64,000 nt of DNA from positions 1-64,000 of the forward strand of contig JBAXWB010000004.1 of NCBI GenBank assembly GCA_037128595.1. The letters are read 5' to 3'. This DNA is from a bacterium (GTDB taxonomy: Bacteria > Verrucomicrobiota > Kiritimatiellia > CAIKKV01 > CAITUY01). This document shows positions 18,007 through 27,160 of the stretch, piece by piece. The translations under genes and the position numbers were made by a program. Each line of letters starts with the position of its first letter. The first letter of the stretch is position 1. The notes under the pieces are model-generated. The model searched no databases and was not told the DNA's origin. It worked only from the letters and a program-made list of their open reading frames with translations.

Positions 18007-19152
18007 ATGGCGGTATTTTTTCTCGCAGTACTGGTGTTCATTTTTGCTGACGTCGTGATCCGTTTCATCAGCAAGGAAATTCATGCGAAGAAGATCAAAA
18101 AGGAACGCGCGGTCGCATTGGAGGCCAATCTGAAGGTTGATTTCAGCCGGGAGGCAAAATCACTGAAGCGTATCGAGGTGGAGAGCCCCAAAGCCCGGAT
18201 CCTCTGCGTGGATGATGAGGAAGTGATCCTGGACAGCTTCAGAAAGATCCTGGTGCTGGATGGTTATTGCGTTGACACCGTGAGCAGTGGAAGAGAAGCA
18301 TTGGGGTTGATTCAGGTCCGGCAGTACGATTTCGTATTCACCGATCTCAAGATGCCCGAAATGGACGGGGTCGAGGTGACGAAGGCCGTGAAGTCCCTTC
18401 GTCCGGATATTGATGTCATTATCATTACCGGTTTCGCTTCGGTGGAAACGGCCGTTGAGACGATGAAATCCGGTGCGATGAATTATGTGCAGAAACCGTT
18501 CACAGAAGACGAGCTCCTCGAGTTCTTGAGAATCGCCCTCATCAAGAGGCAGGATAATATGCAGCGGCAACTGAAGCCGACGGTACGTATTTGCCAATAT
18601 CCCGATGCGATCAAAAACCGGCCAAACGAATTCGTGATTCCGGGTGGCGTATTTATTGCTGAAGGCCATTGCTGGGCGGCCGTGACACAAGGTGGAGGCG
18701 TGGAAGTCGGGATTGATGATTTTGCGCGCAAGCTTATCGGGAAAATCGACGGGGTAGATTATCCGAAGCCCGGGATGGTGGTAACACAAGGACAGCCCCT
18801 TTTCAGCGTCAGGCAAAAGAATCGCTCGGTTCCGTTTGTCTCCCCGGTGACAGGGAAAGTGGCGAAACTCAATACCGCATTGAATAAGAATCCGGAGCTT
18901 TTTGAAATTTCCCCGTACGGAGGAAATTGGGTTTGTACTATCGAGTCCGAAAATTTTGATGCTGATCTCCGTTCATTGAAAATCGGCAATAGCGCCGTCG
19001 TGCTGATTCAGGATGATGTCGAGCGTTTCTTGCTCCGGGCCGGCACTCAAGATGCCGCTGGCGCTAATGAGTTGCGCGTTGGTGTGATGGAGCAGTATGG
19101 CGATTCCGACTGGAATGACATCGCGAAGAAATTTTTCCGGAAGCCATCTTGA
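18007..19152 (+). CDS. Membrane-anchored response regulator fused to a GcvH-like domain
   Basis: 381 residues from ATG 18007 (GAGG just before). An N-terminal membrane helix (MAVFFLAVLVFIFADVVI), a charged linker, then a REC domain (ARILCVDDEE..., phosphoacceptor Asp113 in FTDLKMPEMDG, Thr in IITGFAS, Lys in QKPFT). The C-terminal part resembles glycine cleavage H protein: PGGVFIAEGHCWAAV, FVSPVTGKVAKLN, ISPYGGNWV. At the position of the lipoyl lysine I read Asn, with Lys one residue away, so lipoylation is doubtful. No DNA-binding domain is seen. Confidence 0.8.
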   Translation: MAVFFLAVLVFIFADVVIRFISKEIHAKKIKKERAVALEANLKVDFSREAKSLKRIEVESPKARILCVDDEEVILDSFRKILVLDGYCVDTVSSGREALGLIQVRQYDFVFTDLKMPEMDGVEVTKAVKSLRPDIDVIIITGFASVETAVETMKSGAMNYVQKPFTEDELLEFLRIALIKRQDNMQRQLKPTVRICQYPDAIKNRPNEFVIPGGVFIAEGHCWAAVTQGGGVEVGIDDFARKLIGKIDGVDYPKPGMVVTQGQPLFSVRQKNRSVPFVSPVTGKVAKLNTALNKNPELFEISPYGGNWVCTIESENFDADLRSLKIGNSAVVLIQDDVERFLLRAGTQDAAGANELRVGVMEQYGDSDWNDIAKKFFRKPS

Positions 19153-19184
19153 TTGATCTGGACGCCCCTGCCATAATTCGACAC

Positions 19185-19784
19185 ATGAAAAAAGATAACC
19201 CGCCAATTCCCGCCGACCCCAAGGATGATTCCGAGGAAATGAATAGATTGATGATGGAGGGGTATGATCGGATTGATCAGCGAGACGAAACCGGTGCCTG
19301 TGAGATCTGGTTTCAATTGTGGGATATCCTGAAAAATAAAGTTACCCCTGGTATCAAATCGATCGAGGAGGCTGAGGCGCTATTTGACGGAGACGAATAT
19401 CTTTCCAACTGGGTACATGACTTGGACACGGGGCTCGCCAATGCGGCTCTTGATAATCCCCTTTTTCACGAACAACGGCTCGTCTATTGCCGGGAGTTCA
19501 TTCAACTCTTCCCTGCCAGTGTTGACATCATCAAGCACATGAAGCTTGCCATTGCTGATTCGCTTTTTCAGTTGGGGAAGAAAGCGGAGGCGGAACAGGA
19601 ATATAAGCGCATGGTTGCCGAGGATCCAGCCTATCCATGGGGCTATATTCACTGGGGTGACTTTTATGCGGGTGAAGACAATGCGAAAGCGGAGGCCCTT
19701 TATCGCAAAGCATTGGGGATGGACAAGGCTGAGGATAAGGTGATTCGGGAAAGAATACAGGATTTGAAGGCCATGGCCCGGTAA
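19185..19784 (+). CDS. TPR-like protein
   Basis: 199 residues from ATG 19185; a TTG at 19149, overlapping the regulator stop, is possible. It has the look of a TPR family seen with SEC-C-type proteins: EEGYDR-type first helix, GACEIWFQLWDIL, LSNWVHDLDTGLANA, RLVYCREFIQLFP, then AIADSLFQLGKKAEAEQEY, PWGYIHWGDFYA and AEALYRKAL. No metal-binding SEC-C tail is present. It probably belongs to the kinase/regulator transcription unit. Function unknown. Confidence 0.65.
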   Translation: MKKDNPPIPADPKDDSEEMNRLMMEGYDRIDQRDETGACEIWFQLWDILKNKVTPGIKSIEEAEALFDGDEYLSNWVHDLDTGLANAALDNPLFHEQRLVYCREFIQLFPASVDIIKHMKLAIADSLFQLGKKAEAEQEYKRMVAEDPAYPWGYIHWGDFYAGEDNAKAEALYRKALGMDKAEDKVIRERIQDLKAMAR

Positions 19785-20035
19785 TGATGACACGCCGTGA
19801 ACGGTTAATGGCGACGCTCCAGGGGAAGTCGGTGGATCGACCCGCTGTGAGTTTGTACGAGTTGGGTGGGTTTCGCATCGATCCCGGTGATCCCGATCCC
19901 TATAACCCTATAGAGAGCAGTTCGACTGCGGAGCAGTTGAACTGCTCTCTATAGGGTGAATACGGTCTGGACGACCGAACATCTGCTCAAGAGTGTTGAG
20001 GATGTGGAGGCCTATCTGACCATCCGTAGCTCAAG
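19784..20035 (+). pseudogene. Uroporphyrinogen-decarboxylase-like protein, decayed
   Basis: The first part reads MTRRERLMATLQGKSVDRPA, then LYELGGFRIDPGDPDPYN, typical of URO-D-like methyltransferase proteins, and starts at an ATG overlapping the TPR stop. The frame then enters a palindrome and stops (TAG). After the palindrome a second segment reads NTVWTTEHLLKSVEDVEAYL, which belongs further along the same protein family. Most of the gene is missing, so there is an internal deletion and a truncated 3' end. Confidence 0.75.
19906..19956. repeat. Perfect 18-bp palindrome inside the URO-D pseudogene
   Basis: CCCTATAGAGAGCAGTTC (19906-19923) is exactly complementary to 19939-19956, with a 15-base loop (itself partly self-complementary). 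It sits at the joint where the pseudogene lost its middle part. Confidence 0.85.
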
Positions 20036-20065
20036 TCGCGCTGTTGGGGGACGCAGAGCGAAGGA

Positions 20066-20150
20066 TGGTGCACCCGGAGGGATTTGAACCCCCACACCTT
20101 GCGGCATAAGAACCTGAATCTTACGTGTCTGCCAATTTCACCACGGGTGC
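20066..20150 (-). tRNA. tRNA-Leu (CAG)
   Basis: The reverse strand folds as a class II tRNA of 85 bases: acceptor GCACCCG paired with CGGGTGC, D-arm with GGTGAAATTGGCAGACA, anticodon stem TAAGA/TCTTA with loop TTCAGGT (anticodon CAG), a variable arm, T-arm GGGGGTTCAAATCCCTC and an encoded CCA end. It reads leucine CUG codons. Confidence 0.93.
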
Positions 20151-20200
20151 ACGAAAAACGAGCGATAGGGGTACCAATTCCACGGCCGGACTGTCAACTC

Positions 20201-21598
20201 TTAATACGCATTTTTCTGGGCGGAGAAGGTCCGGATCAGGATTTTGAAGTCCAGGGCCAGGGACCAATTCTCAAGATAATAGAGATCGTATTTAATGCGT
20301 TCCGCAATGCTGGTGTTGCCGCGCAGGCCATTTACCTGCGCCCAGCCGGTCATTCCCGGCTTGGAGGCATGGCGCCAGATATAGCGATCGATGTCATCCT
20401 TGAACTTTTCAACAAAATGCGGCCGTTCCGGACGGGGCCCGATCAGGCTCATATCCCCCCTGAGTACATTCCAGAGCTGGGGAAGTTCATCGATGTTCGT
20501 GCGGCGGAGAAAGGCCCCGAAAAACGTCCGGCGCGGATCATTTTCCACGGTCCAGACCGGGCCGGTCTCCTTTTCGGCATCACTGCGCATGGTGCGGAAT
20601 TTGTAGATCGTGAATTCCTTGCCATTTTCGCCGCACCGTTTCTGCCGGTAAAAGACCGGGCCCGGTGAGGAGCGTTTGATGAGCAGGGCGACCACCGCAA
20701 ATAATGGGGAGAGGAACACCAGACCGCATAACGCGCCAATGACATCCTCGGCCCGCTTCAGCATCTGATGCCAGAAGGTGTCCAACGGCCAGCGGCTGAC
20801 GCCCAGCAGGGGGATGTCATCCACCGTCTGCATATCCATGCTGCCGGTCATGATCCGGAATATGTCCGGCACCATGTTGAAGGTGATCATATTGCGCTCC
20901 GCGGCGAGGATAATCTCCAGGATGCGCTGATGGCCGATGGTGCTGTCGGAGAGAATGATCTGGTCGGCCGGGTGGGTATCGAGAATGGCGTCCAACTGAG
21001 CCAGTTGCCCGTGAATCTGGCCGGGCGAAATTTCCGGGACGGTGGGGGCGGAACCGGTTTCGATAAAGCCGGTGACTCGTGAGCGCAGGCGGGGATCGGA
21101 CTCAAGGCCGCGTTTCAGGTGGGCCGCCACCAGGTCGGTGCCGATGATCAGGATGCGTTTGTGGTTATTCCCATGGCGGGCGAGATAGATTTCAAGCCGG
21201 AACAGCAGCCAGCGTTCGATAATAACCAGGAACAGGATAAATCCGGCGGCCAGGGCAATGGTCAAACGGGAGAAGGGGGGGAAATCATCCGGACGGATGG
21301 CAAAGGCCAGGGCCGTGGTGATGAGAATGCCCAGGCCCGTGGCCCGGATCAGCCGGGGGATCCGACCGGGAAAATGGCCCTGCTGGGGGCGGACATAGAG
21401 TCCCAGGGCGCGATAGATGAACAGAAAGATAATGGTGGTAATTCCGGCCCCCCAGCCGTACATGAAGTACAGGCGCGGCGGCATACTGTCCACAGCGATC
21501 AGGCCGCTGTCAAAGCGCAACCAAGTGGCGGCCAGAAACCCGCCGAAAATCGCAAGAGCATCAACTAAAACGGCCAGCCCGCTGGCCAGCGCGTCCAT
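20201..21598 (-). CDS. Undecaprenyl-phosphate sugar phosphotransferase
   Basis: 465 residues, full length for the WbaP/WcaJ family that transfers a sugar phosphate to undecaprenyl phosphate to start exopolysaccharide or O-antigen chains. Four or five N-terminal membrane helices, a middle CoA-binding-like domain (KRILIIGTDLVAAHL), and the catalytic domain from about 270: RAEDVIGALCGLVFLSPLF, KFRTMRSDAE, RRTNIDELPQLWNVLRGDMS, GPRPERP, KPGMTGWAQVNG. No polysaccharide operon surrounds it, though three GT4 genes lie 11 kb away. Confidence 0.92.
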   Translation of the reverse strand: MDALASGLAVLVDALAIFGGFLAATWLRFDSGLIAVDSMPPRLYFMYGWGAGITTIIFLFIYRALGLYVRPQQGHFPGRIPRLIRATGLGILITTALAFAIRPDDFPPFSRLTIALAAGFILFLVIIERWLLFRLEIYLARHGNNHKRILIIGTDLVAAHLKRGLESDPRLRSRVTGFIETGSAPTVPEISPGQIHGQLAQLDAILDTHPADQIILSDSTIGHQRILEIILAAERNMITFNMVPDIFRIMTGSMDMQTVDDIPLLGVSRWPLDTFWHQMLKRAEDVIGALCGLVFLSPLFAVVALLIKRSSPGPVFYRQKRCGENGKEFTIYKFRTMRSDAEKETGPVWTVENDPRRTFFGAFLRRTNIDELPQLWNVLRGDMSLIGPRPERPHFVEKFKDDIDRYIWRHASKPGMTGWAQVNGLRGNTSIAERIKYDLYYLENWSLALDFKILIRTFSAQKNAY

Positions 21599-21619
21599 GG
21601 TATCGCGTGCTTTCAGGGA

Positions 21620-21979
21620 CTACTCACCTTTCTGAACATCGACACGCAGATTCCAGGTGGCGGCGAGCCAATCCATAAATTCAGCTTGTTCATGGGGAAT
21701 CGTGTTGGCCAGATTCTCGTTGAGCACGGTGCCGAAAATCAACTCGCGGGCATCGGGATTGGTGAGGGTCGTGAGGAAGGCTTTCAGCGCGGTGCGTTCG
21801 GCAAAGCGGCCTTCGGCCTCTTCCGCCAGTTCATGAAAGAGATCTTCGCCAAGCTCATCCACAATCGCTTCAACCTGAGCCACCTCATTATCAGTGATAT
21901 CCCGGTCACTGATGACCGCGACTTCCGTCAAGGCGACAAGGGCCAGTTTTTCATCGCGTGATAGTTCATTGATAGTCAT
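21620..21979 (-). CDS. TerB-like helical protein
   Basis: 119 residues, acidic and helical; the pattern (ALVALTEVAVISDRDITDNE, then acidic helices) resembles the TerB/DjlA-type helical bundle, which in its better-known members binds metal. AGGGAGAA lies just before the ATG. It is 22 bases upstream of the sugar transferase and probably shares its transcript. The family call is tentative. Confidence 0.5.
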   Translation of the reverse strand: MTINELSRDEKLALVALTEVAVISDRDITDNEVAQVEAIVDELGEDLFHELAEEAEGRFAERTALKAFLTTLTNPDARELIFGTVLNENLANTIPHEQAEFMDWLAATWNLRVDVQKGE

Positions 21980-22053
21980 AAGTTCTCCCTGTTGTTGAAA
22001 CTACCTATAACGTAGCATGTTTTCCCCAGTCCTGCATCATCGGAGTTGCCGGC

Positions 22054-24381
22054 TTATTCCATGATCTGGATTTCGGTTTCGAGTCGGTGGCCCTGCTGCC
22101 GCTGGACGGTCTCGCGGGTGATTTCCAGGACGGCGCGGACATCCGAAGCCATTGCCCCGGGCTGCGTCACAATGACATTGGCGTGTTGCATCGAAATGCT
22201 GGCCCCCCCGACGGTGAAGCCCTTGAGTCCGGCCTGTTCAATCATTTTTCCCGCGAAGAGGCCGGTGGGATTTTTGAATATGGAGCCGGCGGTCCGCAGG
22301 CCTTTCGTCCAGACCCGGTGGGTGGCCAGTTCAAGGTGTTTGCGTCGAATCGCAGAGGCATCGCCCGGTTGGAGCCGGAAGCCGGCCTCCAGGATGATCT
22401 GGTCCCGCAGGGTGGGGCAGGTGCGGTAGCCAAAGGCGAGCATTTCGCGTGTCAGGATGCTGTTCCGGTTGTCCCGGTCCAGAATACGGACCCAGGCCAG
22501 GAGGTCGGCCATGGAACCGCCCCAGGCTCCGGCATTGCCCAGGACGGCACCGCCCACCGTGCCGGGGATGCCTTCCAGAAATTCAAAGCCGGCGATCTGG
22601 TGTTCTTCCGCCCAGTTGGTCAGGCGCGCCAGCGGGGTTCCGGCGCCGGCCACCACGAGTTCGTTCCGTTTCTCAATCCGGCGGAACGATTCGCCGGTGA
22701 GTCTGGCCACCACACCCCGGACGCCGAGATCGCTGACGAGGACATTGCTGCCGCCGCCCAGGATTTGCAGCGGGATGGATTCCTGGCGGCACCACTGGGC
22801 GATTTTGACAAGATCCGGTTCCGTTCCGACCTCCATCCACAGGTCGGCCCGCCCCCCGACGCCGAGGGTGGTGCGGCCCGCCATGGACTCATTCCCCTTG
22901 ACGAGGGTGGTGGTCAGGTCGATCTGGCGAATGGCGCGCCCGGTCAGGGTGTGGAGTTCGTCGACACGTGAATGAGTCAGGTCATCCCGGGCCCAGGCGG
23001 CAATACGTTCGACGTCCCCCGCTCCGATGATGAGGAAGAGATCCCCCAGTCTCAACTGATTGCGGCTATACTCCCAGGCATCGCGCAGCGAGGGGGCCAC
23101 CACGGTGCGCAGGGCGTGCTGGCTCCGGCAATGGGCATAGAGATCCCAGATGGAGCCGCCCGGAAGGGGGGCTTCCGAGGCGGCATAGACGGGACAGAGG
23201 ATAAGCTCGTCCAACCCCTGGAACGAGCGTGGATAGTCGGGGCCGAGCGCCAGGGTCCGGGTATAGCGATGCGGCTGGAAGACGCCAAAGGTGCGGGGTC
23301 GGCCCAACCGATGGGCCGCGCTGACCAACGCGGTGATCTCCGCCGGATGATGGGCATAATCCGAGATTACCACGACATCCTCGCGATCGATAATGCGCTC
23401 GAACCGGCGCCGGGGAAGCGCCACTTTTACCAGACTGGTGCGGAGCTGGTCCGGTGGCACCCCGAGTTCCAGGCCCACTGCCAGGCTGGCTAAAGCATTC
23501 AGGACATTATGCCGGCCTGGGGCAGGGACGGTAAACAGGCCGAGGTCCTGGTTCCGCCACAAGACCTGAAAGGTGGTCGAGGCGGGGTGCTCCTGCAGGC
23601 GTTTGGCATGAAGGTGGGCGGTGGCCGACAGTCCGTAGGAGACGCCATGCCCCTGTTGGCCGCACAGTTTGGCCGCCCGTTCATCATCGGCGCAGTAGAT
23701 CAGACACCGGCGGGTTTGCGTGATAAACCTCAGGAAACAGGCCTCAAACGCGTCCACGCCGGAGAAATGTTCCATGTGGTCGAAATCGATGTTGGTGATG
23801 ACGGCGATATCCGGGTGGTACAAGGCAAGGGTGCCGTCACTTTCATCGGCCTCGGCGACCGTGAGGTTGCCCGCGCCGGCGCCCGCCACGCCGCCCAGGG
23901 GCTCCACTTCTCCGCCGATGCAGAAAGAGGGCTGACAACCGGCAGCGGTCAGGAGCTGGGCCGTAAAGGACGCGGTGGTGGTTTTGCCGTGGGTTCCGGC
24001 GATGGCAATCGAGGTGGGGGCGCAGGCCAGTAAGGCCGGCAGGACTTCCCCCCGTTTGAAAACGGGAATATTCTTTTGTAAGGCAGCCTGGATTTCTGCG
24101 GCGGATTCCGGCACGGCCGCACTGCGGATGACCCAGTTCACTTCGGGCGTAATGTGGGCAGGGGAGTGTTGCTCGCTGAGGTCAATCCCCCGTTCCCTGA
24201 GCCAGTGGGCCAGTTTATTGAGCATCACATCACAGCCGGTGATCCGGAAACCGCGGGCTTTGAGAAGCACGGCGAGCCCGGCCATGCCCACCCCGCAAAT
24301 ACCGGCCAGGTGAATGGTGCCGGAGCCCGAGGCAATCAGGGCTCGCAAACATTCATCGCGTTTATCGTCATGTAGGTTCAT
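22054..24381 (-). CDS. murCB: Fused UDP-MurNAc-L-alanine ligase / UDP-MurNAc dehydrogenase (MurC-MurB)
   Basis: 775 residues joining two consecutive peptidoglycan precursor enzymes. MurC part (about 20-470): nucleotide fold IHLAGICGVGMAGLA, ATP loop AGTHGKTTT (128-136), NIDFDHMEHF, YAHHPAEI. MurB part (about 490-775): RTTLGVGGRADLW, FAD-binding ILGGGSNVLVSD, GIPGTVGGAVLGNAGA, YRTCP, catalytic-serine region RTAGSIFKNP and a terminal glutamate region. Order in the protein is reversed relative to the pathway. No other cell-wall genes flank it, so it is detached from a dcw cluster. Similar fusions are known in Verrucomicrobia. Confidence 0.93.
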   Translation of the reverse strand: MNLHDDKRDECLRALIASGSGTIHLAGICGVGMAGLAVLLKARGFRITGCDVMLNKLAHWLRERGIDLSEQHSPAHITPEVNWVIRSAAVPESAAEIQAALQKNIPVFKRGEVLPALLACAPTSIAIAGTHGKTTTASFTAQLLTAAGCQPSFCIGGEVEPLGGVAGAGAGNLTVAEADESDGTLALYHPDIAVITNIDFDHMEHFSGVDAFEACFLRFITQTRRCLIYCADDERAAKLCGQQGHGVSYGLSATAHLHAKRLQEHPASTTFQVLWRNQDLGLFTVPAPGRHNVLNALASLAVGLELGVPPDQLRTSLVKVALPRRRFERIIDREDVVVISDYAHHPAEITALVSAAHRLGRPRTFGVFQPHRYTRTLALGPDYPRSFQGLDELILCPVYAASEAPLPGGSIWDLYAHCRSQHALRTVVAPSLRDAWEYSRNQLRLGDLFLIIGAGDVERIAAWARDDLTHSRVDELHTLTGRAIRQIDLTTTLVKGNESMAGRTTLGVGGRADLWMEVGTEPDLVKIAQWCRQESIPLQILGGGSNVLVSDLGVRGVVARLTGESFRRIEKRNELVVAGAGTPLARLTNWAEEHQIAGFEFLEGIPGTVGGAVLGNAGAWGGSMADLLAWVRILDRDNRNSILTREMLAFGYRTCPTLRDQIILEAGFRLQPGDASAIRRKHLELATHRVWTKGLRTAGSIFKNPTGLFAGKMIEQAGLKGFTVGGASISMQHANVIVTQPGAMASDVRAVLEITRETVQRQQGHRLETEIQIME

Positions 24382-24474
24382 AGCTGCAAAATCTGCTCCC
24401 TGATCATAATCTCATCCGACCGGTAAAATCCATTTTTAAAATTCCCATGCATTCCGATCCTTTCCAGTCCGGGC

Positions 24475-24502
24475 TTGCAATTACTTGCGGGAGGATTATA
24501 TT
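24475..24502 (+). promoter_or_regulatory. Candidate promoter of the PAS kinase
   Basis: TTGCAA (24475-24480) and TATATT (24497-24502), separated by 16 bases, resemble a sigma-70-type promoter 46 bases before the start codon at 24548. Confidence 0.4.
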
Positions 24503-24547
24503 TGAACTGTCGTGTGAAACATGGAGTTTTAACCAAGGAGCTGGCTG

Positions 24548-26233
24548 ATGGATGTGAAGCCGCAATACATTGCCTGTCATGACTTGCCGGGAGCTCCGCC
24601 CTTGCCGGCCACCCCGCCGGATACTTCTCAGGCGACCTTCGATTTCCTGGCGGCCGTTGAATCCTATCCGGCCCAGGCAAATCCCGGGGCGTCGGAGGCG
24701 ATGCGGCAATATGGCGAAAACTACTATCGTGCGCTGGTCGAGCTTGAAGGTGATGGGGTGATGGTGGCGACCCGTGACGGGGTGATTATCGACACCAACG
24801 AGGCCATGTGTGACATGCTGGGGTTGGCGCGGGCCAAGATCATCGGGCAGCCGGTTTCGGAATTACCCGTGACCCCTGAGAGCCTTGAGAAAAGTCCCTG
24901 GCGCTTCGACTGGTTGAGTCAGGGGAAAGTCTCGGTGGCGGAACGGGCGCTGATGCGGCCGGATGCCTCCTGTATCATGGTGGAAATGCGGATGAGAATG
25001 CTGTCGGATGGGACCCTGTACCTCATCAGCCGCAATATCACTGAGCGCAAGCGCGAGGAAAAGGCCCTGCGGGAAAGCGAGGACCGTTACCGCCAGTTGT
25101 TTGAGCTGGAGTCCGATGCCATCTTCCTGATCGATAATGAGGTGGGCCAGATTGTTGAAGTCAATGCGGCCGCCTCAGCCCTCTACGGCCTCAATCGCGA
25201 GGAATTAATGTCCATGCGGAATGTGGATTTGTCCGCGCAGCCGGAGGATACCCAACGGAAAACCTCTGGCGCGCACCAGCAAAAAGGGAACATCATTTAC
25301 ATTCCGTTACGGTACCATCGCAAGGCGGATGGCGTGGTCTTTCCGGTCGAAATCATGGCCCGTTCCTTTATCCAGGGGGGGCGTTCAGTTCATGTGGCCG
25401 CGATCCGCGACATCACCGAGCGCAAACGGGCGGAAGATGAGTTAAGGGAACGTGAAGAGCGGTTGCGGGCGTTGGCGGAGACGCTCGAGATCCGGGTACT
25501 GAACCGGACCCGGGAATTGGAAACCTCAAACGTGTCGTTAGCCCGTAGCGTGGCGCAACTCCGGAAACTGGCCATGGAGCTGACCCAGGCCGAGGATCGT
25601 GAACGCAAACGTCTGGCCCTGCAGCTCCATGATCATCTTCAACCGTTTCTGGTGGCCGCCAGTATGAAGGTCAGCCTGCTGTCGCTCCCGTTGCCGGCGG
25701 CCGAGCAGGCGCAAGCGGTCCAGGAAGTCCAGGACTTGATCGCTTCGGCGATGAGCGCCTCCCGTTCGCTCACCCGGGAATTATATCCCCCCATTTTGCT
25801 TGATGCGGGGATCATGCCGGGGTTGCGCTGGCTGGCCGACTGGATCAAAGACAAATACGGGGTGACGGTGGAGTTGGGCGGGGAGGACTCGCTTGAAATC
25901 CCTGATACCATGGGGATATTTGTATTTCAAGTGATACGGGAGTTATTATTCAATGTCGCCAAACATGCCAAATCCAATGTGGCGATGGTCACCCTCATGA
26001 TGAAGGACAGCCAGCGGCTTCATATTATCGTTTCAGATCAGGGGGTCGGATTTCCTGAACCTTTCTCAGGGTTTTCAAATACCGCCTGCGGGTTCGGACT
26101 TTTTCATATCCACGAGCGTCTGGCCGCCATGGGGGGGATGCTTGATGTGGTCAGCACCGCAGGGCAGGGGGCAAAGGTGTTTGTGTCCTTGCCGATGATG
26201 ACGGATCAGTTGGCGTTGGATTTCATAACCTGA
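24548..26233 (+). CDS. Soluble PAS-PAS sensor histidine kinase (HisKA_3 type)
   Basis: 561 residues, no membrane segment. Two PAS domains (about 60-165 and 180-290), each ending in the PAC-like (I/D)ITERKR; a coiled coil (295-345); the HisKA_3 dimerisation helix with ERKRLALQLHDHLQP (His361); and a short HATPase domain (DQGVGF, GFGLFHIHERL). HisKA_3 kinases normally partner LuxR/NarL-type regulators; none is adjacent. A good ribosome-binding site (AAGGAGC) precedes the ATG, and another kinase follows 15 bases downstream. Confidence 0.88.
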   Translation: MDVKPQYIACHDLPGAPPLPATPPDTSQATFDFLAAVESYPAQANPGASEAMRQYGENYYRALVELEGDGVMVATRDGVIIDTNEAMCDMLGLARAKIIGQPVSELPVTPESLEKSPWRFDWLSQGKVSVAERALMRPDASCIMVEMRMRMLSDGTLYLISRNITERKREEKALRESEDRYRQLFELESDAIFLIDNEVGQIVEVNAAASALYGLNREELMSMRNVDLSAQPEDTQRKTSGAHQQKGNIIYIPLRYHRKADGVVFPVEIMARSFIQGGRSVHVAAIRDITERKRAEDELREREERLRALAETLEIRVLNRTRELETSNVSLARSVAQLRKLAMELTQAEDRERKRLALQLHDHLQPFLVAASMKVSLLSLPLPAAEQAQAVQEVQDLIASAMSASRSLTRELYPPILLDAGIMPGLRWLADWIKDKYGVTVELGGEDSLEIPDTMGIFVFQVIRELLFNVAKHAKSNVAMVTLMMKDSQRLHIIVSDQGVGFPEPFSGFSNTACGFGLFHIHERLAAMGGMLDVVSTAGQGAKVFVSLPMMTDQLALDFIT

Positions 26234-26248
26234 CGACAGGGAGGTTTC

Positions 26249-27130
26249 ATGAATCAGATGTTCATGTGGGGTGTGCTGTGTGCCACAATGGCGGTGGGGG
26301 CGGGGGCCATTCCAGCGATCATCATGGGGATGCGGTTTGTTCGCAGAATGAAAGGCAAACTGGTGGCCCTGAATGCGTTGAACGCCACGCGTGAACAGCA
26401 GGTAGCGGATCTCACCGACCAGTTGCAATGCACCAATAAGGAGTTGGAGGCGTTCGCCTATTCGGTCTCGCACGACTTGCGTGCGCCCTTGCGCGCCATT
26501 GATGGGTTTTCCGGTTTCGTGGAGGAGGGGTACGGGGAAAAACTTGATGATGAGGGGCGCCGTCTCCTGGGGGTGATTCGCGCGAATACCCGTAAAATGG
26601 ACCGGTTGATTACGGATTTATTGACTTTGTCCCGTACGACCAAGGGTGAGCTGAAGCCCGTTCTGATAGACATGCGTGCCCTGGTGCTGGCGGTCTATCA
26701 CGAGGTGATTCCTGAGCCGGTCCGTGCGACCTTCACGTTGACCGTGGGGACGATGCCTGAGGCCTGGGGGGATCCGGTGCTGATACGGCAGGTATGGACC
26801 AATTTGATCTCCAATGCCGTGAAATTCACATCTCCCTCGCCGGTAAAGGAGATTGAAATCGGTGGGTCCATTGAAGCCGCTAACCGGGTCTACTATATCA
26901 AGGATTCAGGGGTGGGATTCAATCCAGCCTATGCGGGTAAATTGTTCGGCGCGTTTCAGCGACTCCACAAGCCGGAGGAATTCGAGGGGAGCGGGATGGG
27001 CCTGGCGATTGTCCAGCGCATTATTCACCGGCATGGGGGCCGGGTGTGGGCCGAGGGGAAGGAGCCGTCCGGGGCGACCTTCCGGTTTTCCCTGCCGGAC
27101 CGCATGCCCTCAACTCAAACCTCGACATGA
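26249..27130 (+). CDS. Membrane-anchored histidine kinase, HisKA/HATPase only
   Basis: 293 residues. One membrane helix (about 8-30), a short coiled coil, HisKA with FAYSVSHDLRAPLRAIDG (His75) and HATPase with SGMGLAIVQRI. This catalytic core resembles phytochrome-type kinases, but there is no recognisable sensory domain. It lies 15 bases after the PAS kinase, so both are probably made together; a common regulator is not encoded nearby. Confidence 0.85.
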   Translation: MNQMFMWGVLCATMAVGAGAIPAIIMGMRFVRRMKGKLVALNALNATREQQVADLTDQLQCTNKELEAFAYSVSHDLRAPLRAIDGFSGFVEEGYGEKLDDEGRRLLGVIRANTRKMDRLITDLLTLSRTTKGELKPVLIDMRALVLAVYHEVIPEPVRATFTLTVGTMPEAWGDPVLIRQVWTNLISNAVKFTSPSPVKEIEIGGSIEAANRVYYIKDSGVGFNPAYAGKLFGAFQRLHKPEEFEGSGMGLAIVQRIIHRHGGRVWAEGKEPSGATFRFSLPDRMPSTQTST

Positions 27131-27160
27131 GTCGCATTTGGCGCGATAATAGCCAACATT

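Noticed and set aside
22087-22971. 294-codon open frame opposite murC-murB
   Set aside because: Antisense shadow; translation is dominated by Gly, Arg and Pro with no recognisable domain.
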